NCBI GenBank assembly: GCA_003427395.1 | Contig: BFEA01000123.1 | Location: forward strand, 2,505,108-2,533,639 | Origin: Chara braunii | Taxonomy: Eukaryota > Streptophyta > Charophyceae > Charales > Characeae | DNA length: 28,532 nt | Direction of reading: 5' to 3' | Shown: piece by piece, positions 18,184 through 28,499 of the stretch | Layout of the letters: every line of letters begins with the position of its first letter | Numbering within the stretch: the stretch's first letter is position 1 | Translations under genes and position numbers: made by a program | Notes under the pieces: model-generated | What the model was told of the DNA's origin: nothing | Seen by the model: the letters and a program-made list of their open reading frames with translations, nothing else | Databases searched by the model: none

Positions 18184-18362
18184 TTAAACCACCAGAACTT
18201 GGCCCATACATCAGCCGCGGACCCTTTTTGTATAAGTGCGCAACTTTCGGGGCCTCACTGCCGTTGATTATTTTAATCAATGGCCATTTTCCCGTTTAAG
18301 TCCTCTGGAAGTTGCGGTGAGGGGCCCACAGCCGATGTATGGGCCAAGTACTGGTGGTTTAA
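18184..18362. mobile_element. TTAA-bounded inverted-repeat element, copy 3 (179 bp)
   Basis: TTAAACCACCAGAACTTGGC (18184-18203) and CCAAGTACTGGTGGTTTAA (18344-18362) are inverted. The arms extend inward: CCCATACATCAGCCG against CAGCCGATGTATGGG, and GCGCAACTTTCGGGGCCTCAC against a GGAAGTTGCGGTGAGG-like partner. Most of the element can therefore fold into one long hairpin. Confidence 0.75.
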
Positions 18363-19530
18363 CTGGCTGTTCCAGGAAGGTACTTGTGCCGCGAGCAACA
18401 TCTATGGTTCGAATAAGCACTCTTTGGTTGTGGCCTCCATGTCATGCAGAATATGCACAGCACGTACAAGTTGTGTTTTTTTTTTTTCCTGGACTTGGCT
18501 TTCTTTGATAGGTCGAATTTCTCTAGAGAAGGCCAGTAGGGGGGGTAGGCATCAGTTGATGCCAAAGTGGGCTTCCTTTTGACTGGTCACAAATGGGCTT
18601 TTATTGATTGGTCAACCCTCTCTTTCCTTCTTTTGATTGATCAAAGATTTGTATACATGCTTGTTCTGACATGTCAGTGGAATACTAATAGGACAAGGAA
18701 CTGTGGGGACAAGATCATGCTTTTCTAAAGAAATGCAAAAAGTAAGTAAGTTGACCTTGATACGCACGCGATGAGGGATGATAAGACATAGTTTTTTGTC
18801 TTCATTCTGCACTCCACCTTGGGATCCTCATCTCCATTGTGTCCCCCTCCCCCCCCCTTCCCTTTCCTTTTTTAGGGGTCTACATTCTGCATTCCAAACT
18901 GGCATCCTCGAACATAATCCTGCAATGCCATCACCAAACACCATGCTTGGCCACCTGCGTTCTCCTCCTCCTCCTCCTCCTCCTCCTCCTCCTCCTCTTC
19001 ATGCATAAGTCTCAGCCTGTTGTCTTGCATTCCATATCGAGGCCATTTGTAATTAACACACTCCCTTGGATCTTATTCTATTTCTTCTTCTTCCATTTCT
19101 TATTTTTCGAAATTCCCCCCCTCACTTGCATCATGCCTTTCTCAATTCTTCATTTTTTCTACTAAAATAAATTTGGAATGTTTGGATTTCAAAGCCGCTT
19201 TGGGTTACCGTACAAGGTTGACTGGGCTGGCGATCAGTGGGTGAATTCCAAGTGATGGCGCTAATGGGTGCGTGTGTGTGTGTGTGTGCGATTAAGGGAC
19301 TGGCCCCACTGGACTACATTTTTGTAGGCAAATCTGATGGTGCAAATCGGCTCATAAAAATTGACAGGGATGAGAGGCGTTGGATTTTGAAACTTCGGCC
19401 TGGGACGTAGGGTCTCGTTAGACATATCTAGAAAGTTCTGGAAACTCTAGGACTTTCCTACAAGGATTTTGTGATTAATTCGCCCTAACCCGGTTCTATT
19501 CCCACAAGTCTTTAGGTAGGTTGTCATTTC
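18363..19530. other. Interval without a supported gene; (TCC)n at about 18960-18997
   Basis: It contains a CTC/TCC trinucleotide run at ~18960-18997, a short GT run near 19268-19288 and T-rich stretches. Short open frames follow the simple repeats only. I see no gene, RNA or paired terminal repeat. Confidence 0.5.
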
Positions 19531-19546
19531 GACAAAAGAAGAGTTG

Positions 19547-19547
<1 letters not shown>

Positions 19548-19578
<31 letters not shown>

Positions 19579-19733
19579 NAAAACCCCCCCNCCAGTGTTA
19601 GTGGTGCTGATAAGAGCAGACACCACCACCACCTAGGGAGAGGCTCCATCTATTGGTGGGGAGCATCACCTGCTGGAAAACGGGTCCAGCGTCCCATACA
19701 TAGACTGAGACTTTGAGTATCCCAGAGACAAAA
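19548..19733 (-). mobile_element. Short retroposed LINE 3'-end copy (or LINE-tailed SINE) with 17-bp target duplications
   Basis: GACAAAAGAAGAGTTGT occurs at 19531-19547 and again at 19734-19750, flanking a 186-bp insert. On the minus strand the insert carries the two hairpins shared with LINE-1 and LINE-3 3' ends, then a poly(A) (plus-strand T run at 19549-19577). This is a textbook product of target-primed reverse transcription. Two undetermined bases (19579, 19591) sit at the tail junction. Confidence 0.88.
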
Positions 19734-19750
19734 GACAAAAGAAGAGTTGT

Positions 19751-20065
19751 ATTTCAGGGTTGCAGCCAATGGCGCTCCACCACAGAGTGAATTTGCACGA
19801 CACCGTCGCCAGTCCAAAGCAATTGGTCCGGGAGTAACAGGCGAGGTCCTTAAGAATTGTTCTGGAGTTTTTTAGGATGCGTCCTAGAGATGTTTTCACT
19901 TTTCTTTTCTTTGAGGACTTGTCCATCAGGACGGAGTGGAAAGATGTGAAACTGTTTTCTAGGAGTCGTCTACATGCATCTCACGGGACTCGTACACCAG
20001 TGGTCCCTGTCGCTTGGATACCAAGGATCTTGTCACATATATTCTAACATGAAAAAATCTCTCAA
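19751..20065. other. Interval without a supported gene
   Basis: This is the target DNA between the short LINE copy and LINE-3. Short frames on both strands have no motifs. Confidence 0.4.
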
Positions 20066-21639
20066 TTTTTTTTTTTTGAATATATATTTTTTAAACACCC
20101 CCTGCAGTGCTAGTGGTACTCGTAAAAGCAGGTACCATTAGCACCCGGGGAGAGGCTCCATCTATTGGTGGGGAGCATCACCTGCTGGAAAACGGGTCCA
20201 GTGTCCCATATACAGAGTGAATCAGGAAGATACCAAGAAAGGAGGTTGAGAAACGCCTGCCAGCATTGATTACTCTGGCATCCAGAGGATTGGCTGTGCA
20301 GGTTATTAAACCACCAGGCGCCAGATACCTGCTGCTGAGAAGCTAGTTCCTTCCTCCCCCAACTACCCCTACCCAGACGTCGTTATCCAACATCCCATTT
20401 TACATAAAAAAATCCAAGCTGCCAGCCTGCCAGCATTGATTGCCGTGATTGCCAGGGGATTGACTGACCAGGTGATGTATCTTGTGAGAGAAGTAAGCTT
20501 TGATAAGCACTGCCGGGGGCACTTATCTCAGTCGTGTCTGATCCAATTTTATCGCACTTTTGTCGCATTCTTGTCACCGTCTTGCATCCTGGTTAGGTAA
20601 AAACTTCCATCAGGGCAAGGGGGTGAGGGGGGAATGGGTCCGGGAAATCAGACGGGGGCCTCATCGGGAAAGATGGATCAATGTGAGTCCAGTCATTGAA
20701 AACGAGTCTGTAGTCTCTTGGGATTTCTTGTCCTGTTATAGCGGCCTGATCCCCTGCCCACTCAATTCGAGCCATCCATCCGCCCCGGTCCTCCCTCAGC
20801 CACTCCCTACAGAAACCCGTAATCGCCCTCTTACTATCCTGTTCTGTCTGATAGATATCTAACTGTGGCTTAAGGTCTCTCCATATATGCATCAGCTCCA
20901 ATTGCACCAGCTCCCTTATTTGTCCTGTCAATTTGGGGCCCTCGATTTTACCCCCCTCCAAAACTAAAAGGCAGTGCTGCCACCAGAGTGTCCATAGGAC
21001 AGATCGTCAACCCAAACTATAAAGGTTACTGGCGTAGGTAGGGGCGCTTTCCAGTGCTGGGCAGTGTCCTGTCAGTATGGCTTGCCAAGACCATGGCCAA
21101 GGGGTGTCCGGTACCATTTTCCTCCAAATGCAGTCCCACCACCGCCACGTCAATAGGGCCACCGGGCACTGCATAATGATATGTTCAATGGTTTTGTTCC
21201 TTTTTTGCATTGGGAAGGCGGACAAGCATCGGTGGCACCACGGGAGCGCTTTTCCTTTTTGTTCCAGGTGGGTATGTTCAATCAGCCAAGCATTCGTCGG
21301 CAGGCAGCGATGGGCGATCTGCTATTGTAATGACGTGATTTTTGCCGGTCTAGCTTTGCTTCCATTGAACCATTTAATTGGCTTGAGGAGGGACCGATCC
21401 ACGTTCAGGTGTTGAACCCATCTATCGTTGATGTGGTCCCTTAGCACTCTCTTGGGTCTAAGCATCCTATACACAGAATCTCCCAAAACATTGTCATCGC
21501 ACTCTGCCCCAATCCCACATTTTGAACTGCAGATGTGAAAACGGCATAAGGAAATATCCTTCCAAATCACGGACGGCACAACCATTTTTGTAAGGAAATG
21601 TAAGGCACCTCCTAGATGTGCCTTACAATGAAGGACCGC
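20066..21639 (-). mobile_element. LINE-3: 5'-truncated relative of LINE-1
   Basis: Minus-strand frames give the linker (SVYRMLRPKRVLRDHINDRW, PIKWFNGSKARPAKITSLQ), the zf-RVT end (KTIEHIIMQCPVALLTWRWW at 21225-21007) and the C-terminal extension (20961-20593). The 3' UTR has two CCTGCCAGCATTGAT units (20256 and 20426; LINE-1 has one at 6165), the 3' hairpins and an A-rich tail at 20066. The RT and endonuclease are missing. The 5' boundary at 21639 is where element C was inserted. A short inverted repeat, GTAAGGCAC/GTGCCTTAC, lies near 21600-21627. Confidence 0.85.
20107..20144 (-). other. LINE-3 3'-terminal hairpin
   Basis: GTGCTAGTGGTAC (20107-20119) pairs with GTACCATTAGCAC (20132-20144), one G-T wobble, around a TCGTAAAAGCAG loop. 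Compared with LINE-1 the stem bases differ but pairing is kept. The second hairpin follows at about 20188-20205. Confidence 0.75.
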
Positions 21640-22400
21640 TGTGACGAACCACTTTTTGAAATCGCGTGACTTTCTATGCGAAGCTGCTTGGGGGGAGTGC
21701 GACGGGTCGAAGGGGTGAGCTAAGGGTAGATGGGTCGGGCGGGCTAGTTGCATGGATGCCCTCGTTTCTTTTTGTTTTTGCTGGAAGTTGTCGGATTGGT
21801 GTCGGGAAAATCCCGTGCCAACGGTTGGGTAGCCGCGCCTTGACGAGTGCGAGAAATAATTGAACCATAGCTTTTCTTTTCCTTTCTTGTTTTGCTGTGA
21901 GCACCGGGAATTTTGGCGCGATCATCGCACGGGAATATCGTTTTTGAATTCTCAACTGATGTCGAGCCCCCACGGGCTCTCGAAATTGTTTTTCTTTTGC
22001 CTGTCCGAAATTTGTTTTTGCAATTAGGACTTAGACTAGGAATTTAGGTACTGTGAATTTTGTTGCGCAGCGCTTGCGCGCATCTTGCTGCGTGGGGAAC
22101 TGGGCTCTGACTGGATCGCGCCCTTAATCTTGTGCAATTGTCGCTTTTGGCGGGCACGATTGTAACTGTATCTTCCTTCTTTCTTGATTCTCTCGTATTT
22201 GCCCGCCTTCTTCTTCTTCTTTGTCTTGCACGCTTGATGCTCCGTTTTAATTGGCCTGAGTGCCTGCATTACCGGATCGATGCATGGATCGAGGCTACGG
22301 CCCCCACGCCGCGGCCTGGCCATGCAGACGTAGGCACTTTCTCTCTTCTCCTCTTGTTCACCTGGGGTTAATCCCGTACCTTTCGCGCAGGCGTGCATGC

Positions 22401-22406
22401 TATAAA
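22401..22406 (+). promoter_or_regulatory. TATA box of element C
   Basis: TATAAA in the context CATGCTATAAATTTCGCAAG, conserved at the equivalent place in copy A. Transcription from here would run through the GATA/GA tract toward the frame at 23341. A second TATA-like CCATATAAGG lies at about 23303-23312, only ~30 bp before the ATG, and might serve the frame directly. Confidence 0.45.
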
Positions 22407-22670
22407 TTTCGCAAGCGCGATTAGTTTGCTCTCTAAGAATTTTGAGATTAGCGAGATCAGTGAGGGTCGGCTAACGAGCAAGTTTGGAAGGTAAGTGAGT
22501 GCGAGAGTTGGGCGATCAGACGAGCTGGTGTCGTGTATGCGGGGTTGACGTGCGGGCCGCGACAAACTATGGCGCATGGGCGAACCTGGCTTGCATGCTT
22601 GAACCAAGTGGGGTGACAACTCTGCGTTGATACGCGACGACGGACTGCCGGTATCATGGATGTAGAGCGG

Positions 22671-22805
<135 letters not shown>

Positions 22806-23340
22806 AGTTGTAGGCGTGGGATGAGGTTTTTTTCCCTTGTTCCTTTGTATAATTTTGGATTCTGATATGGCTGATTTTATCGCGGTCTTTTTGAACTTCT
22901 CTTTGTAAATTGTCTCGGATTTTCCTTGTCGTTTTCACCCCGTATGCTTGCATAAAATGAATGTGAATTCATTCCTAATTAGTGATCTTTTTGATTTTTC
23001 AATCTGGTTGTGTGATGCTTGTTTTGTCTCTGTCTACTATTCACTGGCGTGAGCCATACGCTCAGATTTGATTGAGAACGCTCGTTATTGATGTTTGGTT
23101 TTAATCGTTAACTTCCGGTCACCAAGAAAGCTGACTGCCCTTTTCCCTCCTCCCCTCCTTTCATTGCATGTATGGCATGTAATGACCAGATCTCAACCAA
23201 CATAGCATGAATAGGACAATTGCATGTATGCCAACGCGATACACTGAGCCAATCCGCCGAGTCGCCATGTACGTGCTCGTCTGCGTGAGTCAGCCTTAAC
23301 CCCATATAAGGATGTGGGGGACCGAACTTACTAAACAAAC

Positions 23341-23883
23341 ATGGCTGCGGGACTTCCCTCTTGGATGTCTGACTGCGAGAGCCTGAGGGACCTGGAATAT
23401 TGTGAATACTTGGAAGGCGAACAACTTAGACGATGGGGAAACTTGAGAAACCCGGAATTCCCCTATTTGACGGGGAACGACCGACTTTGCGCGGGGGATT
23501 TCCACTGGGCTATAACCAGGGACCCTAGGGGCCCAGACTACCCAGATACGGACAATACTCAATACTACATATCCTCGGGCTTCGTCGTTATTACTACCAA
23601 CTTTCCTCCCTTCCATCTCCTCTTCCCATATCATCAACTCATAGTGGTACCGTGGAATTCCATAGCTCGCTATTGGCCCAGCCCACCGTGCGAGGATTGC
23701 CAGCAGTACTGGACACGCCGAACTTCGGAAGCTATCCGACAAACTCAAACCGAAGCTGCGCAGCGATTGCATAGCCTCCGCTTACGGTCCGCCCCGTCGG
23801 ATTCCGAAGCCTGTTACGAGCGCCGTCAACAACTGGCCGAACCGCGCGACCAACCTCAAAGGCGAAACCAGAGGCGATGGTGA
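23341..23883 (+). CDS. Conserved element-encoded protein, function unknown (intact copy)
   Basis: A 180-residue frame with ATG in a favourable context (AAACAAACATGGC). I do not recognise the family. Visible parts: a Trp/Leu/Glu-rich N-terminus with ESLRDLEYCEYL; RLCAGDFHWAI (~residues 48-58); a GPDYP turn; the hydrophobic block GFVVITTNFPPFHLLFPYHQ then LIVVPWNSIARYWP (~80-113); a PCEDC pair (~115-119); and an Arg/Gln-rich basic tail ending RRNQRRW. No signal peptide or clear membrane segment is seen. Copies A, B and D show the same motifs, and differences from A are often at third codon positions, implying past protein-level selection. The basic tail and CxxC could bind nucleic acid (guess). 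Confidence 0.6.
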   Translation: MAAGLPSWMSDCESLRDLEYCEYLEGEQLRRWGNLRNPEFPYLTGNDRLCAGDFHWAITRDPRGPDYPDTDNTQYYISSGFVVITTNFPPFHLLFPYHQLIVVPWNSIARYWPSPPCEDCQQYWTRRTSEAIRQTQTEAAQRLHSLRLRSAPSDSEACYERRQQLAEPRDQPQRRNQRRW

Positions 23884-24324
23884 TTTCAATCTTTGGATTT
23901 TTTAGCTGACGAAAATTGAGTTCGTTGGCAGGGACAATGTTGTTGAGATTTTGTTCGAGAATGCAAGAGTGTTTAGATCTGTTGGTGTTGCGATTGTAGA
24001 AGGGTACCCCGGGATCTTCAGTCTGGGCTGCACTGCACATGCCATCTGCCTTATGCTGCACGACATCTGTGGCTTTCCTGCTGTGCCCAAAGCACGAGAG
24101 AGGGTCTACCTTCCTTCTTATAGAAATTAAAGCGTCAAGTACGACCTACATATACCCTCTTGCGCTTTTACCCCCGAAACTTGCCGCAGGAGATCTCAGT
24201 TCCGACCTGGGACTCCACCCCCACTTTCCAAAAATCCTTGGCACACCCCTTTTTCGCACTTCCAGGCCCCCATCCCACTCTAATCAGGAAGTTGCGTTGG
24301 GCGTGAGGTTGGGCGTCACACCGC

Positions 24325-24925
24325 ATACATGACTGTCAGACTGGCGCAATCAGGGGGCCACAAATGTCCAGTGGTCCATTTCAGTACACAAGGGCACGCG
24401 TAGCCTTTCTTTTCTCTGGGGACCATGCAATGGCCGGGTAGATTAGCCATTGGCCAACCAATGAGATGTCAGTTATGGGAATTAGTGAACTTTTTTGGGG
24501 CGACAACGATCTTCAAATTTGAACACAGTCACACTCATGGCAACATAGAGTTGTTGGCGTGGCTGATGTTGCAAGACATAGATGACAAGGCAACGACTGT
24601 GTATTGCAGCGCCCCTACCAGCAATGTGGCACAATCCAGGGGGTGGATTGTGGTGTTCAATGAGGAAGGGAGGAGCGTGGTGAAGGGTGTAACGTGCTTG
24701 TGCATCAAATGGGTATGTTGTCACATTGTGTTCCCATCGCCACATGGCACATCTCTGGAGAGACGCCGTTTTAGTGTCGGTGATTGTCATTTTGCTGCTG
24801 GTGATATCTTATCATCTCCTTGTTTTGACTTGTATTCGTCGGAATCCATGCAACGATGAACACCCTTCCCCACATTGAGGGTGGAAGATAGTGGGGAAGG
24901 AGGAGGGATTGCTATGGGGTGGCAG
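24325..24925. other. Interval between elements C and D, no supported gene
   Basis: A 144-codon plus-strand frame (24425-24859) is open, but an overlapping 102-codon frame is open on the other strand, and neither has motifs that I recognise. Nothing else is evident. Confidence 0.35.
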
Positions 24926-25617
24926 TGTGATGCATAGCCTCATGCGCCACTGCTTTCCATCTGGAGTGGACTAAGACGCGGAAGGGCCCATAAAGTGCAT
25001 AATTGGGAGTGAGCTAAGAATTTTTGGGAAAAATGGGTGAGGAGTTCCCAGTCGGAACTAGAATCTCTGATGCCAATTATGGTTATGAAGAGGATGAAGA
25101 CGAGATGGTCGGAGGACACCGTCTCTATTTCAACTAGTATTCAGGAAGCTCCTCCCAAGCCTTTTGGCGTCTCCTACCGGGGCGAAAAGGGGCCGGAGTA
25201 TATGAAGGATCCCCAATATTGACAAAAAGTTTGGTAACGTGTCTCATAGAGTTTCAAGTTAGAGTTGGAATTAGAAGGGTGCAATCATGCAGCCCTTTCT
25301 CTCACCTCTGCTTCTCAACGTGGCACGTAGTCGAAGCCTCTCTCCTTCAAACACTCCATTCACCGACAATCCGGCGTAAAGGGACGAGGTCAGTCGGAAG
25401 CGATAACAAGCGAGGGAATGACAATCAACTCGTTCAAGGGAAATCGGACTGAGAAGGGGGGAATGCTCGTCTCAACAATCACAAATCCCAAGTTAACGAG
25501 GGTGGAGCATTGGTTTCCCATAGGAAAGTGATAATGTCGTTCAATCGGGTCCGTAACCTCACAAACATCCCAATTGCAGACATGTGTCCTTTTCCGTTCT
25601 ACAGAAACTGAAGACAT
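24926..25617 (-). mobile_element. Element copy D, strongly diverged and truncated
   Basis: It starts TGTGATGCATAGCCTCATGC, a decayed version of the TGTGACGCCCAACCTCACGC start of B. GGAGTGG, GGGCCC and GTGCATAA words and the 26-bp block (25041-25066) follow. The minus-strand frame (25617-25390) has LGFVIVETSIPPFSVRFPLN then ELIVIPS, clearly related to the conserved protein. The far end could not be found before copy B begins at 26313. Confidence 0.6.
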
Positions 25618-25903
25618 AGCTCGAGACGGTCACACGGATACAACTCAAGGTCCGTCCCCGGATGCATCAGCGACCATTATTCCTCCTCGTATCCACAGAA
25701 GATGCTTAATATCAACAAAAATGGGAGGGAAGACCAATCCTTTGCATACAAAGTGTTACGTGTGTCGGCGAGAGTCGACGACTACAAGCTTATGTGCAAG
25801 TGGAGAGTGTAACGAGTGTTGTGTGCACCCACACACTCATGTAAATAGAAATCAACAACTAAAATCTACATCATCCAGTCATTTTTATATGCGAGAAGAT
25901 TAG
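25574..25903 (+). other. Cysteine-rich open frame, unassigned
   Basis: A 109-codon frame contains CYVC, then SLCASGECNECC and a HPHTHVN end, a Cys/His spacing that could form a zinc ribbon. Some transposases (piggyBac-type) end in such a motif, but no catalytic domain is visible upstream, and the 5' part overlaps element D on the other strand. The rest to 26312 is otherwise unassigned. Confidence 0.2.
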
Positions 25904-26639
25904 AAGCGACCACTTGCTGCGAACTTCCGTGCAAGCGGAAAAGTGCAATGAATGTTCCACACATTTTTACTAGGCTAAGAAATGAGGGAATGTCTTCATT
26001 CGAAGAATATAATGTATATACAGGTACATATGGAGGACAACCACATTTCATTCCATACACAAAGAGTGATAAAAAACCATCCTTTCAAGCGCTTACAAGA
26101 GAGCGATCATCATATTCGTGTTCATCTTGTGAGCGGAAGAGTGTAACAGGAGAGGAAAACACCCCTCAATGACTTCACTCATCAAGCTCAAACAATCACA
26201 TCCAATCGAGAAAGGGAAAGCGGCAATCCCTTGTACGGAGCAAGGTCACACACATATCCAAATTACATGACGTGGCAGTGCGATTTGCTAGTGCAGAAGA
26301 TATAGCTGGACTTGTGACGCCCAACCTCACGCTCAGCGAGACTTCCTGTTTCGGAGTGGGAGGGGGCCCGAAAGTGCGTAGTAGGGGTGTGCCAAGGATT
26401 TTAGGAAAGTGGGGTTGGAGTCCCAGGTCGGAACTGAGATCTTCGGTGCAAGGTTTCAAAGACAAAATTGCAAGTGCTTCAGTGCAGGGCCAGATCTTTG
26501 GTTTCGCCCTTCTCAGAGCCAAGCGGCTAGTTTCGCCGACCTTGTTGTCTGGGGCGGGTTCGTACTTGGTGCAGAAAGGGAACACAGGGGGTGTCTCTTT
26601 GTGTAAACACTTGTCGCCGGCGGGTTTCACAGATCTAAC

Positions 26640-27614
26640 GTGGACGGCCTCAGCCGAAGGCTGTGCTCTCCACACTCAGTTTTGGAGCGGGTTCGTCGGT
26701 CAAATCCCGCGGCGCGGTAGGTGTTGTACTGTTGACACTTAGAGCACGGCGTCCGGGGCCAGTAGGGGGCTATCAATTCCCAAGGGACAACCGAGAGATT
26801 GTGGTAAGGGAGAAGGACATAGAATAAAGGAAAGTTAGTCTCGATGGCGCGGAATCCCAGGGTAATCCAGGATTCGAGAATTCCATTGATGGCCTTGTGA
26901 AAGTCCCAGGCACGAAGACCCGACTCCCTGTCCTTCGGTTGGATGTTGTGGTATGCGCAAAGCAGTGGTGGCTATGCGCTGGCGCAAGAAAAAAAAGCTT
27001 AGCGCGCTGTTGGGGGATCCCAAAATTGACAAGTTAGGGGTCGACATAACGTAGCACCAACACGAGGGATTTACCGGTTGGATGCACATCGTGGAGCTTA
27101 GTACGGGCAGACTATCTATCGACGATGCTGTAACTTGGCGGGGAGGAGGGGGGGAGGGTTCAGGTTTGGTAAGGGTTTCCTGGGCAGGGTCCTTTCATAG
27201 TGGAGATGGGCACCCCATGCTATCACGGTGACTGGGTGCGGCATGCCTCCCGACTGGGATGTCATCGGGGCAGCATTCTGCTGAGTTCGGGAGTACCCTG
27301 CCTACGTTGCATGCGGCCAGGGAGCGTTGGCCTTGGTCGATACCTTCCCATATTCTAGGGTACGTGAGGTCCTGAGTGACTACATCTGCTGAGAGTCTCA
27401 TCTGTGTCGGGGACTGTGTGTGGGGTATAGAGTGTGGGAAAGGGATAGGGTATACGATATCGTAGGTGGTGGCACCGTCAGAGAGGTCTCGCTTGGCAAG
27501 TTTAGTACCCGCTTCGATAGCGTAGGAAGGCTCGGCGCGCAGGCCCTCCTGGTGGAGGTGCCATCTACGGCCGAGCGATAGGGTTCCCCCTAGGCTATCT
27601 CTGACCCGCACAAC

Positions 27615-27699
<85 letters not shown>

Positions 27700-27859
27700 A
27701 TTCCCAGGCACACAGCCGATCACCCTCAGTTTGACAGGGGTAGGCCGAGAACCTTAAGTTCAATTAGTGGAAGAGTTATTCGTTCTCCCAGTATTTCCAG
27801 TACTCGGGAGTCCTTAAACTGGCACGATCAGTGATCCAGAATGGAACGCCGATATCCAT
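26640..27859 (-). pseudogene. Copy B of the conserved frame, broken by stops and a retrocopy
   Basis: From ATG (complement of 27857-27859) the minus strand has PFWITDRASLRTPEYWKYW and GDRLCAWE. The 784-bp insert then splits it, and it resumes with IETNFPLFYVLLPYH and NLSVVPWELIAPYWP, PCSKCQQYNTYRAAGF. In-frame stops occur in the first part. Order and motifs equal those of copies A and C. Confidence 0.7.
26918..27701 (+). mobile_element. Poly(A)-tailed retrocopy inserted in element B
   Basis: Flanked by TCCCAGGCAC at 26904-26913 and 27702-27711. The related copy A has the uninterrupted site (TCCCAAGCAC at 13989-13998), so both ends are fixed by an empty-site comparison. The insert ends in about 82 A (27617-27698). 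The ~700-bp body matches no gene or RNA that I know. It is either a SINE-like element or a processed pseudogene moved by a LINE. Confidence 0.82.
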
Positions 27860-28461
27860 ATCTCGCGAGAAAGACTTAACTCATACATTTGGGTGTGCAG
27901 AGCGAGGTAGTATCGGGGACGAATCCTGCAGACACGCGTATACGTGATGACTGCCGTTTTGGTGACCATTCGTATACGTGCATGCACATGATCTGTCCCC
28001 ACCGAATCCGAGTCAACCTATACTTAAGAGTGTGCATAGAGACGATCCGGACCAGACTGTAAACCCCCTGCTATTCATGCATCTATCCTGAGCCGGGTTT
28101 GTTCAGAGGGACGACCTTTACAAGTCGATCGATTTTACATACTCCAAAAACTGAGCGTACAAAAAGGGGACCGGGTCCCATATTCTTTTCCATACAACAA
28201 CAAGGCGCCTATTCCACACACATCATGATCCCTGGACTCGGCAATCGATAATCCCTCAGACTCTCAATTCGTTCCATCAATCGACTAGTTTTGACAGACG
28301 TCATACACTCCACACTAAAAAGGAAGAGATGGGGGAGGGCAAGATACTTCATACATCAATCAAAGAAAAGAAAGGAAAATCCAAGAGTGCCAGAAACGAA
28401 AATGGCCAAAACCATAAATCAAAATTACACAGAAGATGCGAAGAGATAACACCACTTCAAC

Positions 28462-28463
<2 letters not shown>

Positions 28464-28496
<33 letters not shown>
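28464..28496. repeat. (CT)n microsatellite in element B
   Basis: About 33 bp of CT at the place of the longer CT tract of copy A. Homology to copy A ends here. Confidence 0.95.

Positions 28497-28497
<1 letters not shown>

Positions 28498-28499
<2 letters not shown>

Larger units (their letters stand above)
26313..28497 (-). mobile_element. Element copy B, interrupted and incomplete
   Basis: It starts TGTGACGCCCAACCTCACGC (26313) and is collinear with copy A up to the (CT)n at 28464-28496, where similarity stops. It contains the 26-bp block at 26416-26441 and a poly(A)-tailed insert (26918-27701) that copy A lacks. It also has CGTATACG palindromes (27938 and 27971) but only one 190-bp-type unit, shortened. 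The second half of the element, with the TATA box, is missing. Confidence 0.8.

Noticed and set aside
24425-24859. 144-codon plus-strand frame between elements C and D
   Set aside because: No recognisable domain, and a long overlapping frame on the other strand; length alone is not sufficient in this composition.
27181-27330. Possible 5S-rRNA-derived SINE head (GGGTGCGGCATGCC and GAGTTCGGGAG words)
   Set aside because: The matches to 5S are short and scattered. The apparent 5S polarity is opposite to that implied by the poly(A) tail, and no internal control region can be laid out with the right spacing.
27195-27713. 172-codon minus-strand frame starting in poly(T)
   Set aside because: Its N-terminus is polyphenylalanine from the poly(A) tail. 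The rest has no motifs, and the retrocopy's sense strand is plus.
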